64,000 nt of DNA from Veillonella atypica KON (GTDB lineage Bacteria > Bacillota > Negativicutes > Veillonellales > Veillonellaceae), in NCBI RefSeq assembly GCF_002959915.1, contig NZ_PPDE01000008.1, forward strand, positions 434,001 to 498,000, in the 5' to 3' direction. Positions 47,939-55,976 of this stretch are shown here, piece by piece (the first letter of the stretch is position 1; each line of letters begins with the position of its first letter). The notes under the pieces were generated by a model, which saw only the letters and a program-made list of their open reading frames with translations, searched no databases and was not told the origin of the DNA. The position numbers were made by a program, and so were the translations under genes.

Positions 47939-48391
47939 TTAATTTGATTTATTGTTCTTAATCGTTTGTCTCGGCATAAGTAATATAACCATATTAATAG
48001 CATTTACAATAACATTTTTTATATCACTTGGAAATAGTGCAGATCCCAAAAGGAGAAAATTAACTGCTAAATACCATTTTGGATCTGTGACACCAATATC
48101 AAGTAAACGTTTAATACCAATAAATTGTGTAATAGTATTACAAATTATTAGTATAAACACAAATACTATAGTTCCTAATGTAGTATTTACATAAGGTTCA
48201 TTAAATAAATATCTAATATGAGGCAATAGAATTAGTACAACACCTTCAATAATAAGAGAATATAGAAAAAACCACTTTCTATTTAAAGCACTATAATTAG
48301 TTCTCCAAAAATGTCCGATCTTAAAAAAATTATAACAACTTAATAAGCATAATGACCCAATATATATTATCAAAACCATTATTAAAGTCAT
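47939..48391 (-). CDS. Unrecognised membrane protein, DUF805-like
   Basis: 150 residues, about four hydrophobic segments (about 1-20, 40-60, 68-92 and 105-138). FIGIKRLLDIGVTDPKW resembles the R-x-L-x-DIG motif of DUF805 proteins, but the match is weak and the rest is too divergent to call. GGAGG lies 8 bases before the ATG. It is the last open frame of an AT-rich cluster of membrane proteins. Function unknown. Confidence 0.6.
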   Translation of the reverse strand: MTLIMVLIIYIGSLCLLSCYNFFKIGHFWRTNYSALNRKWFFLYSLIIEGVVLILLPHIRYLFNEPYVNTTLGTIVFVFILIICNTITQFIGIKRLLDIGVTDPKWYLAVNFLLLGSALFPSDIKNVIVNAINMVILLMPRQTIKNNKSN

Positions 48392-48441
48392 CTACGTAAC
48401 CTCCAAATCCTATATAGCCTTCTTATGGAATAAATCATTTT

Positions 48442-48549
48442 TTATTCTATTATAAGCATAGGAACATTATTTTCTACCCATACATCAATAACATTAATTC
48501 CTGCATCCAAAATCACTGCAATCGCAATTCCCTTTTTATGGGCATATTT
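48442..48549 (-). pseudogene. Short gene remnant
   Basis: A 35-codon open stretch ending in a stop (48442-48444), reading GIAIAVILDAGINVIDVW in its middle. It is preceded directly by an in-frame stop and has no start codon with a ribosome site. The composition looks like coding sequence rather than spacer. I do not recognise the family, and it may be a chance open frame. It lies in a 225-base gap between two membrane genes. Confidence 0.3.
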
Positions 48550-48615
48550 TCAAATATATATCACCAAAACAAGAAGATGACCATATAAATTATAAACGGC
48601 CATCTCTAAAAACTA

Positions 48616-49209
48616 CTATATGGATATAGTTATTTGCGTTGCATAGAATGCATAACATATTAATGCAGTGCAAACGATTAATAAATACTTATTAATATTG
48701 GTTAATCGATACAATATCATTAAGTATACTATCCAAGAATAGAAAATTAAAATATTGCCCAATAGACCGGCAATATTCCACATTATAAAACTCCAATTAT
48801 CATCTAAGTAATTCAGACTCAAAAAATAATACTGAAGATAAAATTTTATACTAGCAAATAAAAAGCAAAGCCCCATTGAATATATTGTCATTATTATAAA
48901 ACGCTTTAATGAGGTTGAATGCCACCATTTTAATAATAACCATAACAAGAATGCTAATATTATAGTTTTAAACATTATATAAATATAATCTACAACAAAA
49001 ACTATTATGTAATTAACATAAACTAGCTTATGATCAAGAATTGGTAAAATATGAAGAACATCAATACCAGCATCCCCCATAACTATTCGCAAGATAACCC
49101 AAGCCAGCGTATATAAACATATTGCACCTTTAAATGTAATACCTTGAATTATATCTAGTATCGTCTTTTTATTAGGATATACTAATAATCTTATTGAATC
49201 TCGAAACAT
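48616..49209 (-). CDS. Unrecognised multi-pass membrane protein (paralogue 1)
   Basis: 197 residues with about five hydrophobic helices (about 25-45, 68-90, 103-125, 135-160 and 170-195). Shares layout and the LYRLTNINKY motif near the C terminus with the next gene upstream (LYRLTNLNKW), so the two look like diverged paralogues. The overall topology could fit the Yip1-like group, but I cannot confirm it. AGAGGAATTTA precedes the ATG. It starts 22 bases after its neighbour and is probably co-transcribed. Confidence 0.65.
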   Translation of the reverse strand: MFRDSIRLLVYPNKKTILDIIQGITFKGAICLYTLAWVILRIVMGDAGIDVLHILPILDHKLVYVNYIIVFVVDYIYIMFKTIILAFLLWLLLKWWHSTSLKRFIIMTIYSMGLCFLFASIKFYLQYYFLSLNYLDDNWSFIMWNIAGLLGNILIFYSWIVYLMILYRLTNINKYLLIVCTALICYAFYATQITISI

Positions 49210-49231
49210 TAAATTCCTCTTTATTTAATAG

Positions 49232-49840
49232 TCAACTGAAAAAAGCTTCCAAAGGCTCGAAAATGATTGATATACCTACTAGCAATAACGATAAGAATAT
49301 TGCTATGCCCCATTTGTTTAAATTAGTTAATCTGTATAAGAGTACAGTAAATAGAAAGTATACATAAATTTCAAATAGCCCTACTAGAAAATGAACAAAA
49401 TCATATATAGTTTTCCCCCAAAAAAGACTATCAATAGAAATTTTCTTAACCAAATTAAAAACTAAAATATTAGGAATAGTAACAAAAAAATTTAATGCAG
49501 ATATTACTAGGGTTACCATGAAAACTTTTAAAAAGTCTACTTTAACCCAAATTCGCATAACAATCCAACATATAAATGCAATCAAAATAGAAAGAAATAA
49601 TCGATAAGTAAAATCAATTAAATAGGATGATAAATTAAAACCAACAAATGTATCTAGATATGAAATATGAATACTTTGCCAAGCTTTAACATGAATTCCA
49701 TTTATTAAATACAATCCACGCACTATAATCCAACCGATACAAAATAACGTTAGTGCTGATTTTATAGTTTCATTTTTTATTAGATATGTGGCACCAGAAG
49801 ATATAGGTTTAAATAGCAATAATTCTAACGATTTCTTCAT
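49232..49840 (-). CDS. Unrecognised multi-pass membrane protein (paralogue 2)
   Basis: About 202 residues, about five hydrophobic helices. The N-terminal LELLLFKPISSGATYLIKNE parallels RLLVYPNKKTILDIIQGI of the downstream gene, and both end with an LYRLTN-x-NK motif before the last helix. ATG at 49840 with GGAG upstream is preferred over a GTG at 49870. Base composition is visibly richer in A and T than flanking ppsA and tyrS. Function unknown. Confidence 0.65.
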   Translation of the reverse strand: MKKSLELLLFKPISSGATYLIKNETIKSALTLFCIGWIIVRGLYLINGIHVKAWQSIHISYLDTFVGFNLSSYLIDFTYRLFLSILIAFICWIVMRIWVKVDFLKVFMVTLVISALNFFVTIPNILVFNLVKKISIDSLFWGKTIYDFVHFLVGLFEIYVYFLFTVLLYRLTNLNKWGIAIFLSLLLVGISIIFEPLEAFFS

Positions 49841-49937
49841 GTATAATTTTTCTCCAATACTATACTCCACTTTATACTAAACAGCCTTTAATTATAAGAT
49901 TTGGGATTAAAAATATTAAAAATTATCTTCAGTTAAA

Positions 49938-49972
49938 ACAATAGGGAGCTAATTATATTAGCTCCCCATTGT
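49938..49972 (-). terminator. Terminator after tyrS
   Basis: GGGAGCTAAT (49944-49953) and ATTAGCTCCC (49957-49966) around TAT, followed by a U-rich tail (TATTGTTTT) on the minus strand. Confidence 0.85.
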
Positions 49973-50007
49973 TTTTATATTAATATTATTGACTCAAAAA
50001 ATATCAA

Positions 50008-51216
50008 CTAATTAAATTTAATTTTTACAAATTTACGCTTACCTACTTGAACAATCATACCATCTTCAAGAACTAAGTTTTCTTCACCGTATTTTTCACC
50101 GTTTACTTTGAATGCACCAGCTTTAATGGAGCGGCGAGCTTCACCATTAGAAGCAGTCAAACCAGCATCCGTACAGAATTGTGGTACGAAAATAGCTTCG
50201 CTAGGTTTATCAATAGCATATTCAGGGATATCTGTTGGCAATGCATGTTGTTGGAATACGCGTTTAAATTCATCTTCCGCTTCTTGCGCTGCTTGTTCAC
50301 CATGATATAAACGAACGATAGTTTTTGCCAATTGCATTTTTGCATCACGTGGGTGCAATGTGCCATTTTCTAAACGTTCTTCCATGTCGTCTTGATCTTC
50401 GATAGACATATCCGTAACAAGCATGAAATAACGCATCATCAATTCATCAGGAATAGACATGGCTTTACCATACATATCTTTTGGTGCTTCATCGATACCG
50501 ATGTAGTTTCCCAAGGATTTACTCATCTTTTGAACGCCGTCAAGGCCTTCAAGCAATGGCATAGTAATAACTACTTGAGGCTCTTGTCCTGCCAATTCTT
50601 GTAGATGACGACCCATAAGTAAGTTGAAAGTTTGATCTGTACCACCAAATTCAACATCTGCATGCAATGCTACAGAGTCTTGACCTTGCATCAATGGATA
50701 CATAAATTCATGTACACCAATAGGACGACCTTCTTTGTAACGTTTATCAAAATCATCGCGCTCCATCATACGTGCTACTGTATAAGAACTTGCCAAGCGA
50801 AGTACATCAGCGAAGTTCATGGATTCAAGCCATTCACTATTATCGCGTACAATTGTTTTTTCAGGGTCTAATACCTTAAAGATTTGGGTCTTATAGGTTT
50901 CCGCATTTTTTAATACTTCTTCCTTAGTAAGTGGTGGGCGTGTTACGCTTTTACCAGTAGGGTCACCAATACGAGCCGTAAAACCGCCGATTACAATAAC
51001 CACTTGATGGCCAAACTCTTGGAACAAGCGAAGCTTACGAAGTGGTACGGTATGACCTAAATGAATGTCAGGAGCCGTAGGATCGAGGCCCAATTTTACG
51101 ATCAATGGTTTATTCTCTTTAATGGAACGTTCTATTTTTTTGACTAAGTCTTCTTCATTAATTATTCCAGATACGCCATGTGTAATTTGGCGCACTTGTT
51201 CTTGTGCTGTAATCAT
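50008..51216 (-). CDS. tyrS: Tyrosine--tRNA ligase
   Basis: Class I synthetase for tRNA-Tyr. 402 residues from the ATG at 51216 (AGGAGG upstream); the frame to 51258 passes the promoter. HIGH motif as [13 protein letters not shown] (about 47-59), [21 protein letters not shown] (about 233-240), and a C-terminal S4 RNA-binding domain (about 335-402: [17 protein letters not shown]). This is the long TyrZ-like type by length and HLGH context. No T-box is seen upstream. Confidence 0.95.
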   Translation of the reverse strand: MITAQEQVRQITHGVSGIINEEDLVKKIERSIKENKPLIVKLGLDPTAPDIHLGHTVPLRKLRLFQEFGHQVVIVIGGFTARIGDPTGKSVTRPPLTKEEVLKNAETYKTQIFKVLDPEKTIVRDNSEWLESMNFADVLRLASSYTVARMMERDDFDKRYKEGRPIGVHEFMYPLMQGQDSVALHADVEFGGTDQTFNLLMGRHLQELAGQEPQVVITMPLLEGLDGVQKMSKSLGNYIGIDEAPKDMYGKAMSIPDELMMRYFMLVTDMSIEDQDDMEERLENGTLHPRDAKMQLAKTIVRLYHGEQAAQEAEDEFKRVFQQHALPTDIPEYAIDKPSEAIFVPQFCTDAGLTASNGEARRSIKAGAFKVNGEKYGEENLVLEDGMIVQVGKRKFVKIKFN

Positions 51217-51248
51217 GGAAATCCTCCTACATAAAATCTGTTCTTTAT

Positions 51249-51277
51249 AGTATACCATTATAAATAGGCTTTCACAA
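51249..51277 (-). promoter_or_regulatory. tyrS promoter
   Basis: Minus strand TTGTGA (51272-51277), 17 bases, TATACT (51249-51254) with an extended TGG before it. Part of an inverted repeat shared with the PBP promoter. Confidence 0.7.
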
Positions 51278-51287
51278 TTATATATAG

Positions 51288-51316
51288 TGTTTGTTTTATG
51301 TCTTTTATGGTATACT
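51288..51316 (+). promoter_or_regulatory. Penicillin-binding protein promoter
   Basis: TATACT (51311-51316) preceded by TGG, an extended -10; the -35 (about 51288-51293) is poor. Its -10 region mirrors that of tyrS. Confidence 0.55.
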
Positions 51317-51373
51317 ATTTATAACTGCGTAATATATTTTACGTTATATTTACTTTAAAAAAGAGGTGACTCT

Positions 51374-53461
51374 ATGGGTAATAACTCAAATATAAGAGCT
51401 CGTCGTAAACCAGCTCCTAGCCCGAGCAATCCAAAGGCATCAACTAAAAAGACGATTTGGATGATTGTATTATTACTTGTTCTTATTGTAGCCGGTGGCG
51501 GTTGTGGTTTTATAAGCGCTACCATGTCTAATCTTCCAGATGTATCTAACGTACGACCATCTGCATCGTCTCAGATTTATGACGTACATGGCAATTTAAT
51601 TACTACGGTTCACTCCACAGAGAATCGTTTGCCAGTCCCAATTAATGAAGTACCAAAAGAATTACAAGATGCTTTTGTAGCTACTGAAGACTCCCGTTTT
51701 TATAGCCATCACGGTATCGACCCTATCGGTATTTTACGTGCTATTTGGGTTAATGTTGTACATAGTGGTGTATCCGAAGGTGGTTCTACAATCACACAAC
51801 AATTGGCTCGTAATGCATTTCTTTCCCAAGACAGAACTCTTAAACGTAAGATTTCCGAAGCTTTATTAGCACTTAAAATCGAACAGCACTATACCAAACA
51901 AGAAATTCTTGAAATGTATATGAACCAAATTTATTTTGGTCAAGGTGCTTATGGTGTTCAATCAGCAGCTCATGTTTACTTTGGTAAAGATGTACGCGAT
52001 TTAACATTAGCTCAATGTGCTATGCTTGCTGGGTTACCTCAAAGTCCTAACTACTACTCCCCATTCAACAACTTAGAAGCCGGTAAAAAACGCCAGGCTG
52101 TTGTATTGGGCCAAATGGTTAAGTATGGTTATCTCACACAAGATAAAGCCGATGCAGCTCGCGAAGCAGATTTAGGTTTAGTTGCTAAGCAAGAGCAAAC
52201 TCACGAAAACAACAATGCATCTTATTTTATCAATTACGTAATTGCTCAAATTTCTGAAAAATATGGTGATGATGCAATCTATAAAGATGGTCTAAAAATT
52301 TATACCACTCTCGATATGGATGCTCAAAATGCTGCAGTTGCAGCAATGCAAAATCTACCAACTATGTATACTGACCAAAATGGTCTACACCAACCACAAG
52401 GTGCTATTGTAGCAATGAATCCACATAACGGTTATATTGTTGCCATGGTCGGTGGTCGTGGAGATGATGCCTTTAACCGTGCATCACAAGCGGAACGTCA
52501 ACCAGGCTCTGCTATGAAACCATTTGTTTACTTAGCTGCTATTCAATCTGGTAAAACTCCAGGTTCCATTGTTGATGACAGTCCTGTTGATTTTAATGGA
52601 TGGCGTCCTCAAAACTATGAACGAAACTATGAAGGCAATATTACTTACCGTTATGCATTACAACATTCTCGTAACGTACCAGCTGTAAAAATTGCTGATG
52701 AAGTGGGCATGTCTAAGATTATCGACTTAGCTAAAAAGATGGGTATTACTACCTTAACTGATGAAGATAACAACTTATCAACAGCACTCGGTGGTTTAAC
52801 TCATGGTGTTTCACCATTAGAAATGGCAGAAGCCTATGGCGTACTGGCTAATGGTGGCGTCAAGGTTCAACCTACAGCAATCATAAAAATTGTGGATCGC
52901 AACGGACAAGTGGTGGAAGAAAATTCCATCCAAGAAAAACGCGTCGTTGAAGAAAAAGATGCGGCTATCATCACAGATATGTTAGAGTCTGTTATCACTG
53001 GTGGTACTGGTGGCAATGCTGCTATCGGTAGACCTGCAGCTGGTAAAACAGGTACAACAGATGATGAAAAAGATGCTTGGTTCGTTGGATATACACCTGA
53101 TTTAGTTGCTGCGGTTTGGATAGGCGATGACTACGGATCTGAAACATTAGGTATTACCGGTGGTTCAACGCCAGCAGTAATGTGGAGACAATTTATGTCG
53201 GCCGCATTAGCTAATACCCCTGCTTCTGACTTTAATGTACCTGCTAGTGCTCAAGCGGCTGTCAGCGAGGGCCATTATAATCCAGTAAAAGAAGCTCCGA
53301 AAAAGGACGACAAAGACAAAAAAGATGACAAAGATAAAAAGGATGGTAAGGATAAGAATGATGCAATCTCAAAAGACGATGACTCATCATCCAAGGTAGA
53401 ATCTACAGATTCCAAACCAAGTCAATCGAAGTCTAAAAAAGAGAAGAAAAAAGATCGCTAA
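51374..53461 (+). CDS. Class A penicillin-binding protein (PBP1A family)
   Basis: Bifunctional peptidoglycan synthase. 695 residues. A basic N-terminal tail, one membrane helix (about 28-52), a GT51 transglycosylase domain (about 75-250: FVATEDSRFYSHHGIDPIG, GGSTITQQLARN) and a transpeptidase domain (about 330-610) with SxxK in PGSAMKPFVY, the S-x-N motif SRN, and KTGTTDDEKDAW. The last 55 residues (about 640-695) are a Lys/Asp/Ser-rich low-complexity tail. AGAGGTGACTCT precedes the ATG. It is divergent from tyrS and has its own terminator. Confidence 0.95.
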   Translation: MGNNSNIRARRKPAPSPSNPKASTKKTIWMIVLLLVLIVAGGGCGFISATMSNLPDVSNVRPSASSQIYDVHGNLITTVHSTENRLPVPINEVPKELQDAFVATEDSRFYSHHGIDPIGILRAIWVNVVHSGVSEGGSTITQQLARNAFLSQDRTLKRKISEALLALKIEQHYTKQEILEMYMNQIYFGQGAYGVQSAAHVYFGKDVRDLTLAQCAMLAGLPQSPNYYSPFNNLEAGKKRQAVVLGQMVKYGYLTQDKADAAREADLGLVAKQEQTHENNNASYFINYVIAQISEKYGDDAIYKDGLKIYTTLDMDAQNAAVAAMQNLPTMYTDQNGLHQPQGAIVAMNPHNGYIVAMVGGRGDDAFNRASQAERQPGSAMKPFVYLAAIQSGKTPGSIVDDSPVDFNGWRPQNYERNYEGNITYRYALQHSRNVPAVKIADEVGMSKIIDLAKKMGITTLTDEDNNLSTALGGLTHGVSPLEMAEAYGVLANGGVKVQPTAIIKIVDRNGQVVEENSIQEKRVVEEKDAAIITDMLESVITGGTGGNAAIGRPAAGKTGTTDDEKDAWFVGYTPDLVAAVWIGDDYGSETLGITGGSTPAVMWRQFMSAALANTPASDFNVPASAQAAVSEGHYNPVKEAPKKDDKDKKDDKDKKDGKDKNDAISKDDDSSSKVESTDSKPSQSKSKKEKKKDR

Positions 53462-53481
53462 CCACTAGCGAAGCAACATAC

Positions 53482-53514
53482 AAAGAGGCAAAACCACATG
53501 GTTTTGCCTCTTTT
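53482..53514 (+). terminator. Terminator after the PBP gene
   Basis: AAAGAGGCAAAACC and GGTTTTGCCTCTTT around a 4-base loop, with a T tail. Confidence 0.9.
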
Positions 53515-53521
53515 CTATTAC

Positions 53522-53556
53522 AAAAAAAGAAGCAGACTCATAGTTGTCTGCTTCTT
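53522..53556 (-). terminator. Terminator after mutS2
   Basis: GAAGCAGAC (53529-53537) and GTCTGCTTC (53546-53554) around an 8-base loop, followed by seven T on the minus strand. Confidence 0.85.
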
Positions 53557-53583
53557 ATCTAGCACTATCGTAAGGATTGTATA

Positions 53584-55962
53584 TTATTTTAACACTACAT
53601 TTGTAGCACCTGCGCCACCTTCATCATAGCCAGCAGTTTCAAAATGTGCTACTTGTGGCAAGGTTCGTAAATACTGATGTACGCCTTCGCGCAATGCACC
53701 AGTCCCTTTACCATGAATGATACGAACTTGGTTGATGCCGCCTAATAGGGCTTGATCAATAAATCGACCTACAGAAACAACAGCTTCATCTACGGTTTGA
53801 CCGAGAATATTAATCTCTGTACGCACTTCTTTTTGACGTTGTACGGCAGAGCCACCTGCTTTCTTGCGTGTTTTAGGTTGGGCCTTAAGATTATCTCGTT
53901 GAATCTTATTGGATTCTTCTCTCGTAGTAGATTGCAATTCATTTACTTTCACAGTAGCAGATAAACCATTGATATCTACAGTAACACGATTGCCCTTAAT
54001 GGATAAAACCGTCCCTAACGAGCGTAAAGATGTGACATATACGACTTGACCAATAGCAACTGCATCAATAGATAATGTCTTACGATCATCGTTCACCGGT
54101 GCCTCTGGCACGTGAACATTAGAGATTCCTTTACGAGCTGCATTGATGGCGGATAGGCGCTTATCCTTATTTGTCTCAGAGAATTGAGCCTTTAACTGTT
54201 TAATGATGGCTTCCCCTTCTACGCGGAGACTACGTTTCATCGATTCCGCATCATCTTGAGCCTTCGCTAACATCTGTTTACGTTTTTCATTAAACTGTTT
54301 CTTTTCTCTTTCTAATTGACCGCGCATACGACGTGTTTCATCTAATTCTTTTTTGAGTGCCCGTTCGCGTTCCGATGATTTACGTAATTGTTCATTCAAA
54401 TCGGTTAGAACATTTTCCATTTCACTACTGCCAAATTTAGATTTGTAATCGCGTGCACGATTAACGATGTCCTTTGGTAGCCCCAAGCGCGCTGCAATGC
54501 TCAATGCATGACTACTACCAGCTACGCCAATATGTAATCGATAGGTAGGCTTTAATGTACGCTCATCAAATTCAACGTGACCATTCTCGATACCTGCCGT
54601 ATGGTACGCATAGTTCTTTAACTCATTATAGTGAGTACTAACCATCATGAGAGTTCCCTTTTGTCGGAAGAACTCAAGTATGGATACAGCTAAAGCACTA
54701 CCTTCCTCCGGATCTGTGCCAGAGCCGAGTTCATCGAGTAGCACAAGATCATTAGGACCACAATGTTTAATAATAGAAATCACTTGTGTCATGTGTGCAG
54801 AGAATGTAGACAAGCTAGCTTCAATGCTTTGTTCATCCCCAATATCTGCAAAAATATTATGAAAAATCGGCAATATAGAACCATGTTCAGCAGGAATAAA
54901 TAAACCGCTTTGGTTCATAAGGGATAATAAGCCAAGTGTTTTTAATGACACCGTTTTACCACCCGTGTTGGAGCCAGTAATCAATAAAATTCGATAGTCC
55001 GTGCCCAAACGAATATCTGTAGGTGCAACTGTATTGGCAGGAATCAACGGATGGCGAGCACGCATCAAATTGACGTCACGCCCTTCGCTCAATGTGGCTT
55101 GTACTGCCTTTTGAGCTATAGCGAGTTTTGCTTTACCATAGACAAATTCAATATGGGATACCTTTTCACAGGCATCCATCAGATCATTACTATGTTGTTT
55201 GATAAGAGCTGAAAGTTCCTTATAAATGCGTAATACCTCTTGCTCCTCACCAATTAAAGCTTCTTGCAAATCATTGTTTAGCTCTACAAGTCGCATCGGT
55301 TCAATATATAATGTTTGCCCTGTTGCAGATCGGTCGTGTATTAAACCATCAAAATATTGACGATATTCTTGCTTAACAGGAATTACATAACGATTGTTGC
55401 GTTGCGTAATAATCGCTTCTTGGAAATATTTCTGATTATCCTTGTCATGCAATATGGCTTGAATATCGTGTTTAATACGATCTCGCGTCTTACTAATCGT
55501 ATTCCGTAGGCTCGCCAATTTAGGAGATGCTGTATCGAGCAGTTCCCCTTTTTCATCAAATACACGTTTTAACCGTTGTTCCACACGGTCCATATTTGGC
55601 ATGTCTTGCATCCATAAAGACAATAATGGGTATTCCATATACTTCGCTCTAAAGAACTTCACCATACGTTTATAGGCACCTATAGTTATATAGACATCCC
55701 ATATGGCTTCTCGTGAAAGCACAAAATCCTTACGACTCTTTTTACAAGATTCACGTATATCTCGAGTCCCCCCTAAAGGTTGCTCGATTTCTGTTTGCCA
55801 AGAGCGCAGTGCTTCTGCTGTTTCATCTAAAGCCTCTTGAATCTTTTCTCGACTCGTCATAGGTTCCAATGCTAAAGCCATTTCTTTAGCAATAATAGAG
55901 CTACAATGACTAGCCAACTCTTCTTTAATTTTTATAAAATCTAATACATCTTCATTAAACAA
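53584..55962 (-). CDS. mutS2: Endonuclease MutS2
   Basis: MutS-like ATPase linked to suppression of recombination and to rescue of collided ribosomes. 792 residues. Clamp and lever region 1-310, Walker A TGSNTGGKTVSLKTLG (about 330-345), Walker B LVLLDELGSGTDPEEG, a long coiled coil (about 510-610) and a C-terminal Smr nuclease domain (about 715-792: INILGQTVDEA, VRIIHGKGTGALREGVHQYL). The start is TTG at 55962, with GAGGT six bases upstream. It follows the U32 gene by 14 bases. Confidence 0.94.
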   Translation of the reverse strand: MFNEDVLDFIKIKEELASHCSSIIAKEMALALEPMTSREKIQEALDETAEALRSWQTEIEQPLGGTRDIRESCKKSRKDFVLSREAIWDVYITIGAYKRMVKFFRAKYMEYPLLSLWMQDMPNMDRVEQRLKRVFDEKGELLDTASPKLASLRNTISKTRDRIKHDIQAILHDKDNQKYFQEAIITQRNNRYVIPVKQEYRQYFDGLIHDRSATGQTLYIEPMRLVELNNDLQEALIGEEQEVLRIYKELSALIKQHSNDLMDACEKVSHIEFVYGKAKLAIAQKAVQATLSEGRDVNLMRARHPLIPANTVAPTDIRLGTDYRILLITGSNTGGKTVSLKTLGLLSLMNQSGLFIPAEHGSILPIFHNIFADIGDEQSIEASLSTFSAHMTQVISIIKHCGPNDLVLLDELGSGTDPEEGSALAVSILEFFRQKGTLMMVSTHYNELKNYAYHTAGIENGHVEFDERTLKPTYRLHIGVAGSSHALSIAARLGLPKDIVNRARDYKSKFGSSEMENVLTDLNEQLRKSSERERALKKELDETRRMRGQLEREKKQFNEKRKQMLAKAQDDAESMKRSLRVEGEAIIKQLKAQFSETNKDKRLSAINAARKGISNVHVPEAPVNDDRKTLSIDAVAIGQVVYVTSLRSLGTVLSIKGNRVTVDINGLSATVKVNELQSTTREESNKIQRDNLKAQPKTRKKAGGSAVQRQKEVRTEINILGQTVDEAVVSVGRFIDQALLGGINQVRIIHGKGTGALREGVHQYLRTLPQVAHFETAGYDEGGAGATNVVLK

Positions 55963-55976
55963 TGTACTACCTCGTT

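Noticed and set aside
53281-53461. Lys/Asp-rich PBP tail as a sign of frameshift
   Set aside because: The frame stays open with normal codon use and a terminator follows closely; such low-complexity tails are common in class A PBPs.
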